A stretch of 64,000 nt of DNA, from assembly GCA_019321725.1 (NCBI GenBank), contig CM033118.1, positions 10,566,071 through 10,630,070 of the forward strand, in the 5' to 3' direction. The notes under the pieces are model-generated. The model did not search any database, was not told the DNA's origin, and worked only from the letters and a program-made list of their open reading frames with translations. The translations under genes and the position numbers were made by a program. Origin of the DNA: Paulownia fortunei (taxonomy: Eukaryota; Streptophyta; Magnoliopsida; Lamiales; Paulowniaceae). Shown piece by piece: positions 12,205 to 24,682 of the stretch; positions within the stretch are counted from its first letter, which is position 1; every line of letters begins with the position of its first letter.

Positions 12205-12851
12205 ATGGAAGGGTCTTCTACTTGCAAGTTCAACTGTATTTATGGAACCAATCCAGAAAAAAATGATGAGTTTATAGGGACAGCCAATAACCTTGGTAAA
12301 ATTTTAGCATAAAGAAAAATTTATTTAGTGTATGGGGGAGGCAATCTGGGGTCAATGGGGAGTGTTGCTACTTCTGCTCTTGTAGGAAAAGTCAAAGTTT
12401 TAGGAGTTATCCCAAAACCTTTAACAATATAGAATATCACATGTATGACTATCAAAGATGAGCTAAAAGTGTCACATATTTTCAAGACAAAATGCCTAAC
12501 ATATTAAACAATGTGGATGCATTCATCAACTTACCTAGTGGTTTTGGTACACTAGAGGAATTATTCCAAGTTGTTTCTTGGGCATAACTCAACATTCACC
12601 AGAAACTTATAGGTATTCTTAATGTTAATGGTTTCTATGATGGTTTGCTATCTTTTGTAGATCATGATGTGGAAAAGGGTTTTATTTCATCATCTGCAAG
12701 ACGAATCCTCATTTTTGCTCCAACACCTAACCAATTGATTGATCAACTTCCAACATATGTGCCAAAACCAAATCTAGCCTTGGCTTGTATGGATTGGTCC
12801 AACAGGGACAGTGGTCGAAAATGCAAAATAAATTTGACTCTCAACCTGTGA
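12205..12851 (+). pseudogene. LOG: LOG cytokinin riboside monophosphate hydrolase, copy A
   Basis: LOG enzymes cleave cytokinin riboside 5'-monophosphates to free cytokinin plus ribose 5-phosphate. The copy starts at ATG 12205 (MEGSSTCKFNCIYG). It shows the nucleotide-binding motif as VYGGGNLGSMG, the LGVIP strand, the signature as LPSGFGTLEELFQ (family: PGGxGTxxE), and a full C-terminus at 12645-12851 (LSFVDHDVEKGFISSSARRI, LACMDWSNRDSGRK) ending at its own TGA. Length is 647 bp, so it is full-length with a net one-base loss. Early stops and a frameshift near 12480 kill it. It has no introns, whereas plant LOG genes have several (known). The first Gly of the signature is Ser. Confidence 0.9.
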
Positions 12852-14167
12852 AATTTATCCTTAATAGTTTCAACTAATAGTGTGTGCTTTGTGTTGTTTT
12901 AGCTTTATATTTTTCAATAAGCCACATTTCATGTGATATCTTTTAAACTCTACTTTTCTATTATTCTCGACATTAGGAACAATGTCTAGATTGGGGGAGG
13001 GGATAGTTGATATCATGTCTTGTGTGTTCAATGTGTGTTTTTTTACTTTTTTTAAAAAAGAAAACCAAGCATATTTTCTTTTGGATCCGTTGAAACCATG
13101 AGTAAGGGTGGCCAGAGTAAAGAGTAATCTTTTGACACTCTTGACACGCACCTCCATTTTATTTTTTATTTTTCATAACATGGCATGTTTGTGAAGTTTT
13201 TAATTGAAATTTTGTGAATTGCCAAGATATAATTATAATCGTCTTTTTTTTAGAATCTAAGGATACTATCTTAAAAAAAATATTAGTCTTGTGCACATCC
13301 TACGCCTTGTGGAAAGATTAGTTGTGATACATATAACTAAAAATTCCAACCATGTTAAAGTGTTTACTTTTTAATATTCACACATCTTTTGTCAATAAGT
13401 GGATAGTTTGAGAAAACAAGCATTCTGAACTTTAATTGATCATTTGAATTGGTTTCGTTGTAATTTGAGATGCCTAATCATGTCTACCTTGCACGTGTAG
13501 AAATGAATTGGGTAAACATGTGTAGTTATCTATTTATATTGAAATATTTCTCTTTGTAGCTAGTGATGTGAGTATAATTATAAATTCTTCTTTTGATCTT
13601 CTATTATCATGCGAGTCATGTTGTATAATAAAAATAAACAAACAAACAAAAAAACAAAAACAAAAACAAAACAAAGCAAGCAAGCAAAAAGATTTATTTT
13701 TAGGTTAACCAATGAAATTTTGTGGCATTTTATGATAAGACAGACTAGGTATTTCAAATTTTGTAACTACCTATCTTATGCTCAATTTTAGTTTGAATGT
13801 TTGTCCTAAATTATTTAAGCCATTTCTCTGATTATTTTTCAACTCCATGAGTGAACACCTTACCAATTTAAATGGCAAACACTTATCTATAAAGATATGG
13901 AGTTGAGGCTTTTTCATGATTGATTTTGAAGTTATATGTATCTTGGTCTATAGAATAAAAGGTTAGCGTACGTGCACATACACACAACATCATTTGAAAA
14001 AAAAAATTGATAGCATCTGTAATCTCTGACAAATGATTGTTTGTGATTGTTAGACTATTTTACGTTTTTTTTTAAATTTTGATCATCATGCCATGTTGCT
14101 TTTTATTTGTATTGCATTTTATTACGTTATAATTACTAGGGACTAGTAATAAGCTGGTTGTGGGTTG
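12852..14167 (+). other. non-coding 3' region of element A with internal purine tract
   Basis: It contains ttgggggaggggatag at 12991-13006, a purine tract of the kind found upstream of the 3' LTR in plant Tat/Athila-type elements. Equivalent tracts lie near 44430 and 54930 on the minus strand. A purine-rich tract also lies directly before the LTR. No ORF is supported. Confidence 0.6.
13630..13690 (+). repeat. A-rich simple repeat (CAAA/CAAAAA)n
   Basis: About 60 bp of caaa, caaaaa and caag units lie within the non-coding 3' region of element A. It is low complexity and probably arose by slippage. Confidence 0.8.
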
Positions 14168-15803
14168 TGATGAACATTTAGAAGTGTACAATTAATTAGG
14201 ATTTATATAATTATTTTCACTTTGAAATTGTCTATAGAACTCTCAATTAAAGTATTTTTGTATTTTAGAAATAAAATGGGAAATCAACATAAAAAAATGA
14301 GATTAAAAAGTTTTATCTTTTTTTATATAGGTTTTAGAGAAACTGGCGTAACTTTGATTCCGGAATGGTTTTGGGTTAATTTTTAAGACTATGGATTGAT
14401 AAGTCATTAATCTATAAGTTCATATAGACCTCGAATTCCATACTAAATGTGTAAGGATCAAAGAAGTTGGATAACAAGTGGCCGTACAAAATAGATCACC
14501 AAAAATTCGGATCACACTTAAGTCTAATCCTATTGGGTCATATTTTTTAAACTAAAATTGATTTTGGGCTGAAATTTGGATATGTTATACAAAAGAGGTA
14601 GATAAACAATTTTTCTTAAGACAAGATTGTGAAAAAATATATCAAAATAGTCAATAAACATGTTGTAATGCGCTACTGATATTGAAGAATGTCTCTTAAA
14701 CTTGATCCGGTAATTTGATTATATCTCCCTCATCCTGCTATCAAATTTGACAAATGACATATGAAACTCTATCATCAAAGAAATATCTACAACTTGTATT
14801 CTTTACCCATCATCAAATTCAGGTCGTATCCAGCTTAAAATTTTAATTTAATCAGGTAGATAAAAATTTAGAGGATTTGATGTAACAATTTACCAACTCT
14901 TGACAACTAGCATACCACTTGATTGTTTAACTCCTCCATTATATGTTTGGTCCTAGCATACTCCAAGTACTATAAATAGGTCATGTATTAAGCTTGTAAG
15001 AGAGGGGATAGAGGGGAAAAGAAAGTTTTATTGTTGTCTTTCTTTAGGCTAAGTTTTCTAGTAGTAATATAAGTTTTCTAGTAGTAATAGAAATGTATTC
15101 TCTAGTTTCTCTTCTATTTTTAGTCTTTTCTATTTTCATTATGTCTTTCTAAATTTTATTTTGCTGAAAAAAAAAGGGTGAACCTCTTGATGGAGGAAGA
15201 GGAATGATTATATAGGTAGAAAATATTTTAAGTGTGTTGTATTAAACCCTACTTCTTTTGTGGTAATTCTTAATTTATGTATCACTAATGGCACAACAAA
15301 TACTTGGGTTCATTTAGGTAGACATTTGGTTTTATTACACCAACAACTAACATGAAACTTTGATTTATTGTGGACAAATGTGTGCATAAATACTTGATCA
15401 TATCAATAAGTGTTGCGTTAAAAGATAATTTGTAAATAGTAAGACAATAGTATGATTACCTTATTTCATGAGCTATTTGATAACATCTTTCCATTGGAAC
15501 CTTCATTATGTATGAATTTCAATAGTGGCAATTAAAAGAGGTAAAAAGAATAAATAATCATTCTTCTATCCAAAACTCACGAGCGGATCCCTAATCCTCA
15601 ATACTTTTATTACTTTGGTTTTTTTGGTTATAGCGTAACATTATTTTTTATATATATTCTAAACCACATAAAACCCATCTTTTTTTCTAGAAATATAATA
15701 TTAAAATCTTCAAACAATTTTCTTGTAGATCGACCTCGGACTCACTAGAAATTTATTACCTGATATAATTTGCACTTGGATTTGCAACGTTAAAGTTGTA
15801 ACA
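14168..15803 (+). repeat. 3' LTR of element A
   Basis: It starts tgatgaacattt after a purine-rich tract and ends gttgtaaca (TG...CA), 1,636 bp. The reverse complement of 41666-43279 matches it over most of its length, and its 3' half also matches the LTRs of element C. A TATA box, tataaatagg, lies at 14971-14980. The flank after 15803 cannot be tested for a target duplication because the 5' end of A is lost. Confidence 0.8.
14971..14980 (+). promoter_or_regulatory. LTR TATA box, element A
   Basis: tataaatagg stands at the same relative place as the reversed ctatttata motifs in the LTRs of B (about 42470) and C (62935-62943). It is the likely core promoter of the family. Confidence 0.6.
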
Positions 15804-16642
15804 ATTTTTGATTGTGAATTTTCATGTGGGGTAGTGTAGTATATTTATTCCACAACAAGCACCCGCATACATAAATTAGTATCATCACACCAATGCCCAT
15901 GGAACGAGGCATCCTACTTTCGAACTTGCATCATATGTGTAAGTTTTAGTAAGATCAATGATATCCCATTTCATTGATCCTTGACTTGGGATATTTTAAG
16001 ATCACAGTCTTGGAGGTATATTCCACGATTGCCATCATATGCACGACCACGCCTCATAGCTATATATGATCTAAGAACTTCATTTAATTCTTATAAAGAA
16101 CTTAAGTTGAAGATTTCCATTTTAATAATACTAATATGAATAAGATTGGTTCACAAGAATATAAGGATAATCAAATCAATTGGCTCACCGGGCACTACTC
16201 TAACAGTTATAACATGGACGGACTTAAATCTAATACGATAATTTTGGAGTTCTACCTAGAGGTCATGTTTCTCCTATCAACACGTCCTTTTGGAAACTCA
16301 AAGAATTTTTAGAAAAAATTAAAAAAAAATTAAGAAAAAATCTTGAAACTTGTTTCAAGAAAATAAAAATTAAAACAAAGAGTTTGAGACAAGGATTATC
16401 TTACTCCCACACCTAGAAGTTGAAATGTTTGGATCTATTGAGCATACTCTTCTCTCAGATTTTACATGTAGAAGTAATAAATGTATTTTAACTGACCACC
16501 ATACTTATGTCTGCTAGAGCATAAAACCTTGAAGTTCTACAAGAGGGAGTACAAACATGAGTACTTTTAGAGGCAGACACTTGGATTGCGCAATGATGTA
16601 AGATCTTGGAGAAGTTATTTGTGTGAAAAATTTCTTGGGGAT
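15804..16642. other. unassigned non-coding sequence
   Basis: No coding region is recognised. It has mixed composition with an A-rich patch near 16310-16380. The last 250 bp may be the 3' end of a copia element, because a copia-like LTR start follows. Confidence 0.3.
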
Positions 16643-17250
16643 ATTGATAAAACGTTAGTGTTGACATTATAATTTTATTAGGATAAATTATTATTTTAAT
16701 AGCTCAAATAAAATCAGTTATTAAGTTTAGATCCCGAGTGAAGATCCATAATAAATTAAGTTTGTTAATGAGGTTAATCCAAAAAAAATATGAAATTTTT
16801 ATTTTTATTTTGAGTTTGTTAGTTGGGCAAGTAAATGTTTAAATATAGCTCATTAGAAAGTTAAGCCCATCAAAACGTATAACAAGAATCCAAGGGAAAG
16901 CCTAAGCTCCAAGTCAAGAAGACATAGAGCCTATGTAAAAAGACACCTGAGTTACATACAAACACACCAAAAATTACATCATCCAACTCCCAAATCTCAA
17001 GCTTCTGGCATGACCAAGTGCCACAACCCTAAGGTGCTACATCTTCCTCAAAGCATCAATTTCTTAAGGCCTTGAATTCAATGCATATATATTTGTTTTC
17101 AAGGTGGTTTGTAATATTCTTCCGCAAAGTTTCAAGGTGATCTTGCATCCTACTCAAGAACAAATTTCAAACTCTTAGAATCATACTTTCAAGAGAGGAA
17201 TTAGTCTTCTTTTTCAAAGATTTTCTCAATGATTGTAATCATTTATTTAT
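16643..17250 (+). repeat. possible copia LTR (solo or remnant)
   Basis: cttggggata (purine tract-like) precedes ttgataaaacgttag. A body with the look of a copia LTR follows, ending in a CT-rich, leader-like segment (about 16970-17230). No partner LTR or target duplication is found, so this is tentative. Confidence 0.3.
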
Positions 17251-18319
17251 AAATTCACTAGTAAATAATACGTGTGTTACATATGATTTATATGATTCTA
17301 GTAAATTAATTTTATTATTTAACAATTTATTTAAGTAAAATTAAGATATTATAAAGACTTTATAAATTAAAAAATATTAAATAAAATATTTGAATATATT
17401 TCATAAACTAATTATTGATCGATATGATATTCAATAAAGCAAGAGACTATCTTCCAGTTCATACTTTGTAGGCGATACATATTTTCTAAAAATTGAAAAA
17501 AATTGGCAAATTGAAATAATCTAAATATTAAGCAACATAGATAATTAATATTAAAAAAATATCCTTTTTACAAACATAAATAAAACTATAATTTAGCTAT
17601 ATTTCTTCTTTATGATGAATACATGTGGAACTAAGTGAGAGGATTAGGGTTTAGGATTACAAATTAAGTAAAATACATATCTAATATTCAAGAATCTATA
17701 GAATTATTTGTCAATTTTTACAAATTATTTGGTGTACATATGGCCTATATATAATATTATTAAACTACTTAAGTGTGACTACCATAAGTAATCAAATTAT
17801 TTTTTCTTTAATTATTTGCATGCTAAAAGTTTCTTCACATTACAAAATTGTTAGGTATCAAAACTTTGTGCGGCAGTGAATCATGTTTTAATGTTGTTTT
17901 TTTAATAAAAATAAAATATTAGGTACTATTCATAATATATAATGCATTACTTAAGGAAAAAATATTTGTTCCTACACTCAAAACTTGTCTACACATAATA
18001 TTTTTAGTCTACGTCTTTTTCTTACAATTGAAGTATCTTATTTAATCAACTATTGGTTATAGACATTGAAGTTTCTCTAAAGAGAGCAATATATAATTGG
18101 CTTGAAAAGATGCTAAATAAGGCAAATAAACACCAATATTTGGAATTGTTTTATATAGGATTGTTTATATCTAAATTGAAATGGATAACCTTGATTTTCA
18201 ACTGGTTAAAGTGGCACTCTAGTTATACAGACAAACTTTCCAGTATGTTGCCCAAACATAATCTTTGTATTAATTACGTTATTCTTGAAATCATGTATAC
18301 CAATCTTGTACCATTACTC
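17251..18319. other. AT-rich, no gene seen
   Basis: Very AT-rich sequence. The 119-codon plus-strand frame at 18053-18412 resembles nothing known and partly overlaps the helicase relic on the other strand. No feature is supported. Confidence 0.4.
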
Positions 18320-19270
18320 AATCTATTTTATGGTTCCAGATTCCTCAAAAGAATTATTGGACAATTTTCTTTTCAGCACCAATTTATAAGGAGGCAAGCC
18401 ACTTGGAGTTAAAGAGTTCAAAACATCCTCTTCATAACAGTAATTTGTATCATCAATAACTTCATCAAAACTGATAAAAGTTCTTGCTTCTCGATGCTCA
18501 ACTTGCATGTAATGAGTTGAAAGGACATTATTAATTAAAGTTGGGAAAATAGCCCTAATAAATTGTAATATTAAGTTTTCTTCATTGTCATAGTCATAAT
18601 CATCTCTTTTGGAATTTTGATGTTACCTTTAGTATGTATCACTTGGTTCCTCACATTTTCCAACTCTAAGTAAAAACTCACTGAAGTTTGAATTATTCGT
18701 CGACTCATGTTCCTTGATAAAGTATAGGCTACAAATATGATTTCACCAAACTTGAAGAAATAGTTTGATAGATTGTTGCCCTAGGAACAACTGTTAATAC
18801 TTGTCTAAAATCTTCACAAAAAACTACCACTTTTCCACCAAAACCATCATCATTTTCCATTATATCTTTCAATAATTTATCAATATTCTTGATAGCCATC
18901 GTTCTTCCATTAGTGCTTCATTCCATTAAAATAATTATGCTTTACATAATAGCTCTATAGCCATACTTTGCTTGGACATAGTGTATTCACTTGATTCAAT
19001 TGCATCTATTAGTATTTGGAAGAGAGAATGTATTGTTCTACCCCCTGACATTACTATGATTGCAACTCCAGTTGTTGTGGTTACAAGTGATATTTGATTT
19101 TTGGATCTAAGATGAGCTAATAATGCAAGGTATAAAAAAATTTCGTATTCCACATAGCCCATCAATAAAGAAATCTTTGCCCTTTTGTATGCAATCTAAT
19201 ATCATTAGAAAAACTTTATGTTGTTCAGGATTCAACTTTAGCTATGCTTTATAATCTTCTAGAGGTATTC
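18320..19270 (-). pseudogene. PIF1-like helicase relic, Helitron type
   Basis: Read from 19270 downward, the minus strand gives LNPEQHKVFLMILDCIQKG and FFIDGL (decayed Walker A region), then ALLAHLRSKNQISLVTTTTG and SGGRTIHSLFQILID (19165-18935). Next come a decayed Walker B region, a WKMMMV/FGGDFRQVLP-like stretch near 18800, and DVLNSLTPSGLPPYKLVLKR (18508-18323). This is the order of the PIF1/RecD helicase domain encoded by plant Helitrons; host PIF1 genes are less likely given the RSKNQI and SGGRTIHS forms. It is full of stops and frameshifts. No Rep domain or Helitron ends were found. Confidence 0.75.
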
Positions 19271-20384
19271 TATTGACATTTTATCTTTACCTCTCTTGAA
19301 AAATTATTGTTCATATTATGTATATAAATAGGAATGTTTGAAAGATCACATGAACTAATGCTTTTTTTCATGCTATCTAAGAAAAAATTCAGACTTTTTA
19401 AAATTTTGACCACTTATAGTTTAACTGATGTTTTTGGTTCTCTTTTGAAATCTTTATATTGTTATGTGTCCCAAAACCTCTCACATCTATTGGTGCACAA
19501 TATACACCATTACCATTGTTGACTCCATGATAAATTTTAGGCAGCTCGACTAGATATTTGATAGTAAAAGTATTGTAGGCTAACAATATCATTACTCCAA
19601 CATGTAAACCTAAAATCTTGTTTGATGGTTGATTGTGTTTTATTTTTCAAGTTTGCCATATTGATGAATATAAATGACTTCAAAATCATGCAGTTAGTAT
19701 ATATAAATGATGATACTTATAATTTTTAGAATTTTATTTGTTGTAATTTTATTTTGAATATATATATAAACTCGAGAAAAAGAAGATGAATTGAAATTAG
19801 CACGAAAAATTAAGAATTTTAAAAGAATATCAATTGAGTATTACAAAAAACAAATTACAGTTGACATTGCACCAAAGTAATGAACTCTCTTTCAACCCAT
19901 AATTTATAGGCAACACTTTTTTTTTAGAGATTAAAAAAATTTGCCAAATCAAAACTGAAAATTCAGTATGTACCAAAGTCAAACAAAAAAATTTGATTTG
20001 ATATTTATTTCTGTAATAAAAATTTTGTATTTTTTTTATTTTTTATTCCAATTTATCGAACTGTACCAAATATCGAATTTAATTTTTATAAATTGATAAA
20101 ATAAAAGGTAAAATACTTAAAAATATAATTTTCACACATATCTGTAATGGAATCAAATATGGGTGGCTTGAGTTTCTGTAATAATAAATTCAAATACGGG
20201 TGGCTTGAGAAAACATATGCTAATGGAATCAAATATCTGATTAATTGACATAATTATTTTTGCATTTCTCAAGTACAGGAAACTATACTTTTAGTCTTAT
20301 AGTTCAGGAGCCCTTGCAAATTTAATCCAATGATTCAGAAAAAATTCAATTTTAGTCATGAATACATTTTGATACAGAGGTGTC
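19271..20384. other. AT-rich spacer before the tandem array
   Basis: No gene is recognised. A short imperfect direct repeat with the core gggtggcttgag occurs near 20160 and 20200. The segment about 19865-19965 weakly resembles 17430-17520. Confidence 0.35.
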
Positions 20385-21208
20385 AAATTAAATGGCGACA
20401 CATGTGCAATAATATATTAAATATCAATTTTCTATTTTCTATTTATATTATGGATTTAATCAAATTTAATTCATAAATTAAATAGTTAATTACTTGATAT
20501 TGCAAAATATATTTTACTGGTCAATCACATGTCGTCAAGTGTCAAATCTCAATTGTTTGAAATCAAGACTTATCTTGTAAGTTATGGAAGTGAGTACCAA
20601 CACAATTAGTAATTCAAATAAAATCTTGTGATGTCAATCAAATCATGAATAACCAATCAAACTTTGCCACTTCATCAAGTGATTTATCTAAGAACTCCTA
20701 TCTTACTAGTATAAATAGGGGTCATTCTCAAGAGTCAAAAATATAAGTTGTGAAGCGATGTTTAGGTGAGGCTGAAGCCATCTAACCTTAAGCTCATTTT
20801 GGGTTTTGTGGATTACTATTGGCCGATAATAGTAAACGATTGCATGGATTATGCATAAGCATGTCAAGTCTATCAATTTCATATAAATCTTATTCACCAA
20901 CCGCCTGAGTTGTTACACACTACTATTGCTTCACGGTCATTTGACGCTTGGGGATTAGATATGGTTAGACCTATGACAAAGTCTTCTAAAGGGCATTTAT
21001 ACATTTTGGTTGCAACTGACTATTTTTCTAAGTGGACTGAAGTGATACCTCTCAAAGAATTAAAGAAGAAAAATGTTGCTGACTTTATCTGTATCAATAT
21101 TATGCATCGCTGTGGATTCCTAGATATATAACACGGATAATGGAAAGCCGTTTTGTATAGTTTGATAGATAAGCTTTGCGAGAAGCTAATTTGTAGAAAA
21201 ACAAAATT
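20385..21208 (+). repeat. array monomer 1
   Basis: First unit of the array, 824 bp, with its TATA box at 20710. The integrase piece is deleted around the first zinc-binding segment. The frame 20910-21131 holds SFDAWGLDMVRPMTKSSKGH and breaks just before the second Asp block. Confidence 0.85.
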
Positions 21209-22066
21209 GCCATTTATATTAAATATAATTTTATATTTTCACTTATATTTTGGAATTTAATCAAATTTAATTACTAAATTAAATAGTTAATTACTTGATA
21301 TTGTAGTATATATTTAGTGGCCAATGATATCTCGCCAAATGTCAAATCTCAATTCTTTAAAATCAAGACTTATCTTGTAACTTATGGAAGTGAGTACATC
21401 ACAAATCGGTAATTTAAATTACATCTTGTGATGTCAATCAATTCATGAATGAGCAATCAAATTTTATCATTTCATCAAATGATTTATCCAAGAACCCCTC
21501 TCTTACTAGTATAAATAGAGGGCATTCTCAAGAGTCAAAAACATAAGTTGTGAAGCGATGTTTAGGTGAGGATAAGCCATCCAACCTATCGAATAAGCTC
21601 ATTATGAGTTTTGTGGTACTCATAATTAGGCCTAAAGTTGCACTTCCGAATAAAAAGTATGGGTTACTATTGGCCGACATTAGTAAAATATTGAATGGAT
21701 TATGCGCAAAGATGTCAGTCTATCAATTTCATGCAAATTAAATTCATCAGCTGCCTGAGTCGTTACACCTTACTATTGCTTCATGGCTATTTAACGGTTG
21801 GGGATTAGATGTGATTGCACCAATTACAAAGTCTTTTAGAGGCTATTTGAACATTTTGGCTACAACTGACTACTTTTCTAAGTGGCTGAAGTGATACCTT
21901 TCAAAGAGGGAAAGAAGGAAAATGTTGCTGACTTTATCCGTATCAATATTATTTATCACTATGGGATTCCTCGATATATAATCACGGATAATGGAAAGCC
22001 CTTTTACAACAGTTTTGATAAAAAAGCTTTGTGAGAAGTTAAATTTGTAGACAAATTAATTTTGGG
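21209..22066 (+). repeat. array monomer 2
   Basis: TATA box at 21510. About 35 bp at the start, including the ggcgacacgtg motif, are missing, which explains the short spacing to monomer 1. The integrase part carries the gatgtgattgcac variant shared with monomer 5. Confidence 0.85.
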
Positions 22067-22950
22067 CCAATTAAATGGCGAAACGTGTACAATAATATAT
22101 TAAATATCAATTTTATATTTTCTATTTATATTTTGGAATTTAATCAAATTTAATTCCTAAATTAAATAGTTAATTACTTGATATTGTAGTATATATTTAT
22201 TGGCCAATGATATGTCGCTAAGTATCAAATCTCAATTCTTAAAAATCAAGACTTATCTTGTAAGTTATGGAAGTGAGTACCAACACAAATTGATAATTCA
22301 AATCAAATCTTGTATGTTAATCAAATCATGAAAGGCCAATCAAATTTTGCCACTCATCAAATGACTTATCTTAGAACCCCTATCTTACTAGTATAAATAG
22401 GGGTCATTCTCAAGAGTAAAAAACATAAGTTGTGCTGCAATGTTTAGGTGATGATGAAGCCATCCAACCTATGGAATAAGCTCATTCTGGGATTTGGGGT
22501 ACTCATCAATCAGGCCCAAAGTTATAATTATGATTAAAAAGATGGGTTACTATTGGCCAACAATGGTAAAAGATTGCAAGGATTGGGCACAACGATGTCA
22601 AGTTTATCAATTTCACATAAATCTTATTCCCCAACCACCTGAGTCGTTACACCCTACTATTGCTTCACGATCCTTTGACGCTTGGGATTAGATGTGGTTG
22701 GACCTATGACAAAGTCTTCTAGAGGGAATTTATACATTTTGGCTGCAACTGACTATTTTTCTAAGTGGGCTGAAGCAATACCTCTCAAAAGAGGTAACGA
22801 CGAAAAATGTTGCTGACTTTATTTGTATCAATATTATTCATCGCTATGGGATTCCTCGATATACAATCACGGAAAATGGAAAGCCATTTTGCAACAGTTT
22901 GATAGATAAGCTTTGTGAGAAGCTAAATTTGTAGAAAAATTAAATTTGTG
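22067..22950 (+). repeat. array monomer 3
   Basis: 884 bp, TATA box at 22392. The frame 22494-22691 covers the zinc-binding part (MGYYWPTMVKDCKDWAQRC). It shares the tgtgc-gcaatg variant and the aaaggcc variant with monomer 6. Confidence 0.87.
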
Positions 22951-23820
22951 GCAATTAAATGGCGACACGTGCATAATAATATATTAAATATCAATTTTAT
23001 ATTTTCCATTTATATTTTGGAATTTAATTAAATTTAATTTCTAAATTAAATAGTTAATTACTTGATATTGTAGTATATATTTTATTGTTCAATGATATGT
23101 CGCCAAGTGTCAAATCTTAATTCTTTGAAATCAAGACTTATCTTATAAGTTATGGAAATGAGTGACAATACAAATTGGTAATTCAAATCACATATCAAAT
23201 TATGAATAACCAATCAAATTTTGCCCCTTCATCAAATGATTTGTCCAAGAACCTTTATCTTACTAGTATAAATAGAAGGTCATTCTCAGGAGTAAAAAGC
23301 ATAAGTTGTCAAGCGTTGTTTAGGTGATGATGATGCCATCCAACCTATGGAATAAGCTCATTCTGGGTTTTGGGGTGCTCATCAATCAGGCATGAAGTTG
23401 CACTTATGAATAAAAAGGATGGGTTACTATTGACCAATAATGGTAAAAGATTGCATGGATTGTGCATAAAGATGTTAAGTCAATTTCATGCAAATGTTAT
23501 TCACCAACCGCCTGAGCCGTTACACCCTACTATTGCTTCATGGCCTTTTGACGCTTCGGGATAGATGTGGTTGGACCTATGATAAAGTCTTCTAGAGGAT
23601 AATTGTAAATTTTGGCTGCAACTGACTACTTTTTTAAGTGGGCTGAAGCAATACCTCTTAAAAAAGTAAAGAAGGAAAATATTGTTGACTTTATCTGTAT
23701 CAATATTATTCATCGTTATGGGATTCCTTGATATATAATCAGAAAATAGAAAGCCCTTTTGCAACAGTTTGATAGATAAGCTTTGTGAGAAGCTAAATTT
23801 GTAGAAAAACAAAATTTATG
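22951..23820 (+). repeat. array monomer 4
   Basis: 870 bp, TATA box at 23267. It lacks about 12 bp (cttgtgatgtca) upstream of the TATA box, exactly like monomer 7, and shares the aacctttatc and gcgttgtttagg variants with it. Confidence 0.87.
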
Positions 23821-24682
23821 CCAATTAAATGGCGACACAAGTACAATAATCTATTAAATATCAATTTTATATTTTCCATTTATATTTTGAAATTTAAACA
23901 AATTTAATTCCTAAATTTAATAGGTAATTACTTGATATTGTAGTATATATTTTATTGGCCAATGATATGTCTTTGAAATCAAGACTTATCTTGTAAGTTA
24001 TGGAAGTGAGTACCATCACAAATTGATAATTTAAATCATATCTTGTGATGTCAATCAAATCATGAATGATCAATCAAATTTTGCCATTTCATCAAATAAT
24101 TTATCGAAGAACCCCTGTCTTACTAGTATAAATAGGGGTCATTCTCAAGAATCAAAAAACATAAGTTGTGAAGCGATGTTTAGGTGAGGATGAAGCCATC
24201 CAACCTATGGAATAAGCTCATTCTGGGTTTTGTGGTACTCATTAATTAGGCCCAAAGTTGCACTTCTAAATAAAAAATTTGGGTTACTATTGGCCGATAT
24301 TAGTAAAATATTGAATGGATTATGCGTAAAGATGTCAAGTCTATCAATTTCAGGCAAATCGAATTCACTAACTGCTTGAGCCGTTACACCTTACTATTGC
24401 TTCATGGCCGTTTAACGGTTGGGGATTAGATGTGATTGCACGAATTACAAAGTCTTCTAGAGGGCATTTGAACATTTTGGATGCAACTGACTACTTTTCT
24501 AAGTGGGCTGAAGTGATACCTTTCAAAGAGGGAAAGAAGGAAAATACTGCTGACTTTATCCGTATCAATATTATTTATCACTATGGGATTCCTCGATATA
24601 ATCACGGATAATGAAAGCCCTTTTACAACAGTTTGATAAAAAGCTTTGTGAGAAGTTAAATTTGTAGACAAATTAAACTTGT
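23821..24682 (+). repeat. array monomer 5
   Basis: 862 bp, TATA box at 24127. It lacks about 21 bp after ggccaatgatatgt, as monomer 8 does. Its integrase part matches monomer 2, so the edge of a duplication block falls inside it. Confidence 0.87.

Larger units (their letters stand above)
10376..15803 (+). mobile_element. Ty3/gypsy element A, 5'-truncated, carries LOG
   Basis: The order is integrase, ORF X, LOG gene, non-coding 3' region with an internal purine tract, and a 3' LTR. The 5' LTR, gag, protease, RT and RNase H are missing. Elements B (41666-49460) and C (49461-63730) have the same order on the minus strand, so this is a family and not a chance juxtaposition. The Athila/Tat-like assignment rests on the C-terminal integrase type (no chromodomain visible) and the GGGGGAGG internal tract. 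Confidence 0.8.

Noticed and set aside
12205..12851. A native host LOG gene into which transposons inserted
   Set aside because: The same gene occurs three times at the same position of related elements, in the same orientation, with common flanks and no introns.
18053..18412. 119-codon plus-strand open frame
   Set aside because: No recognisable domain, AT-driven composition, and it overlaps the minus-strand helicase relic, which has clear homology.
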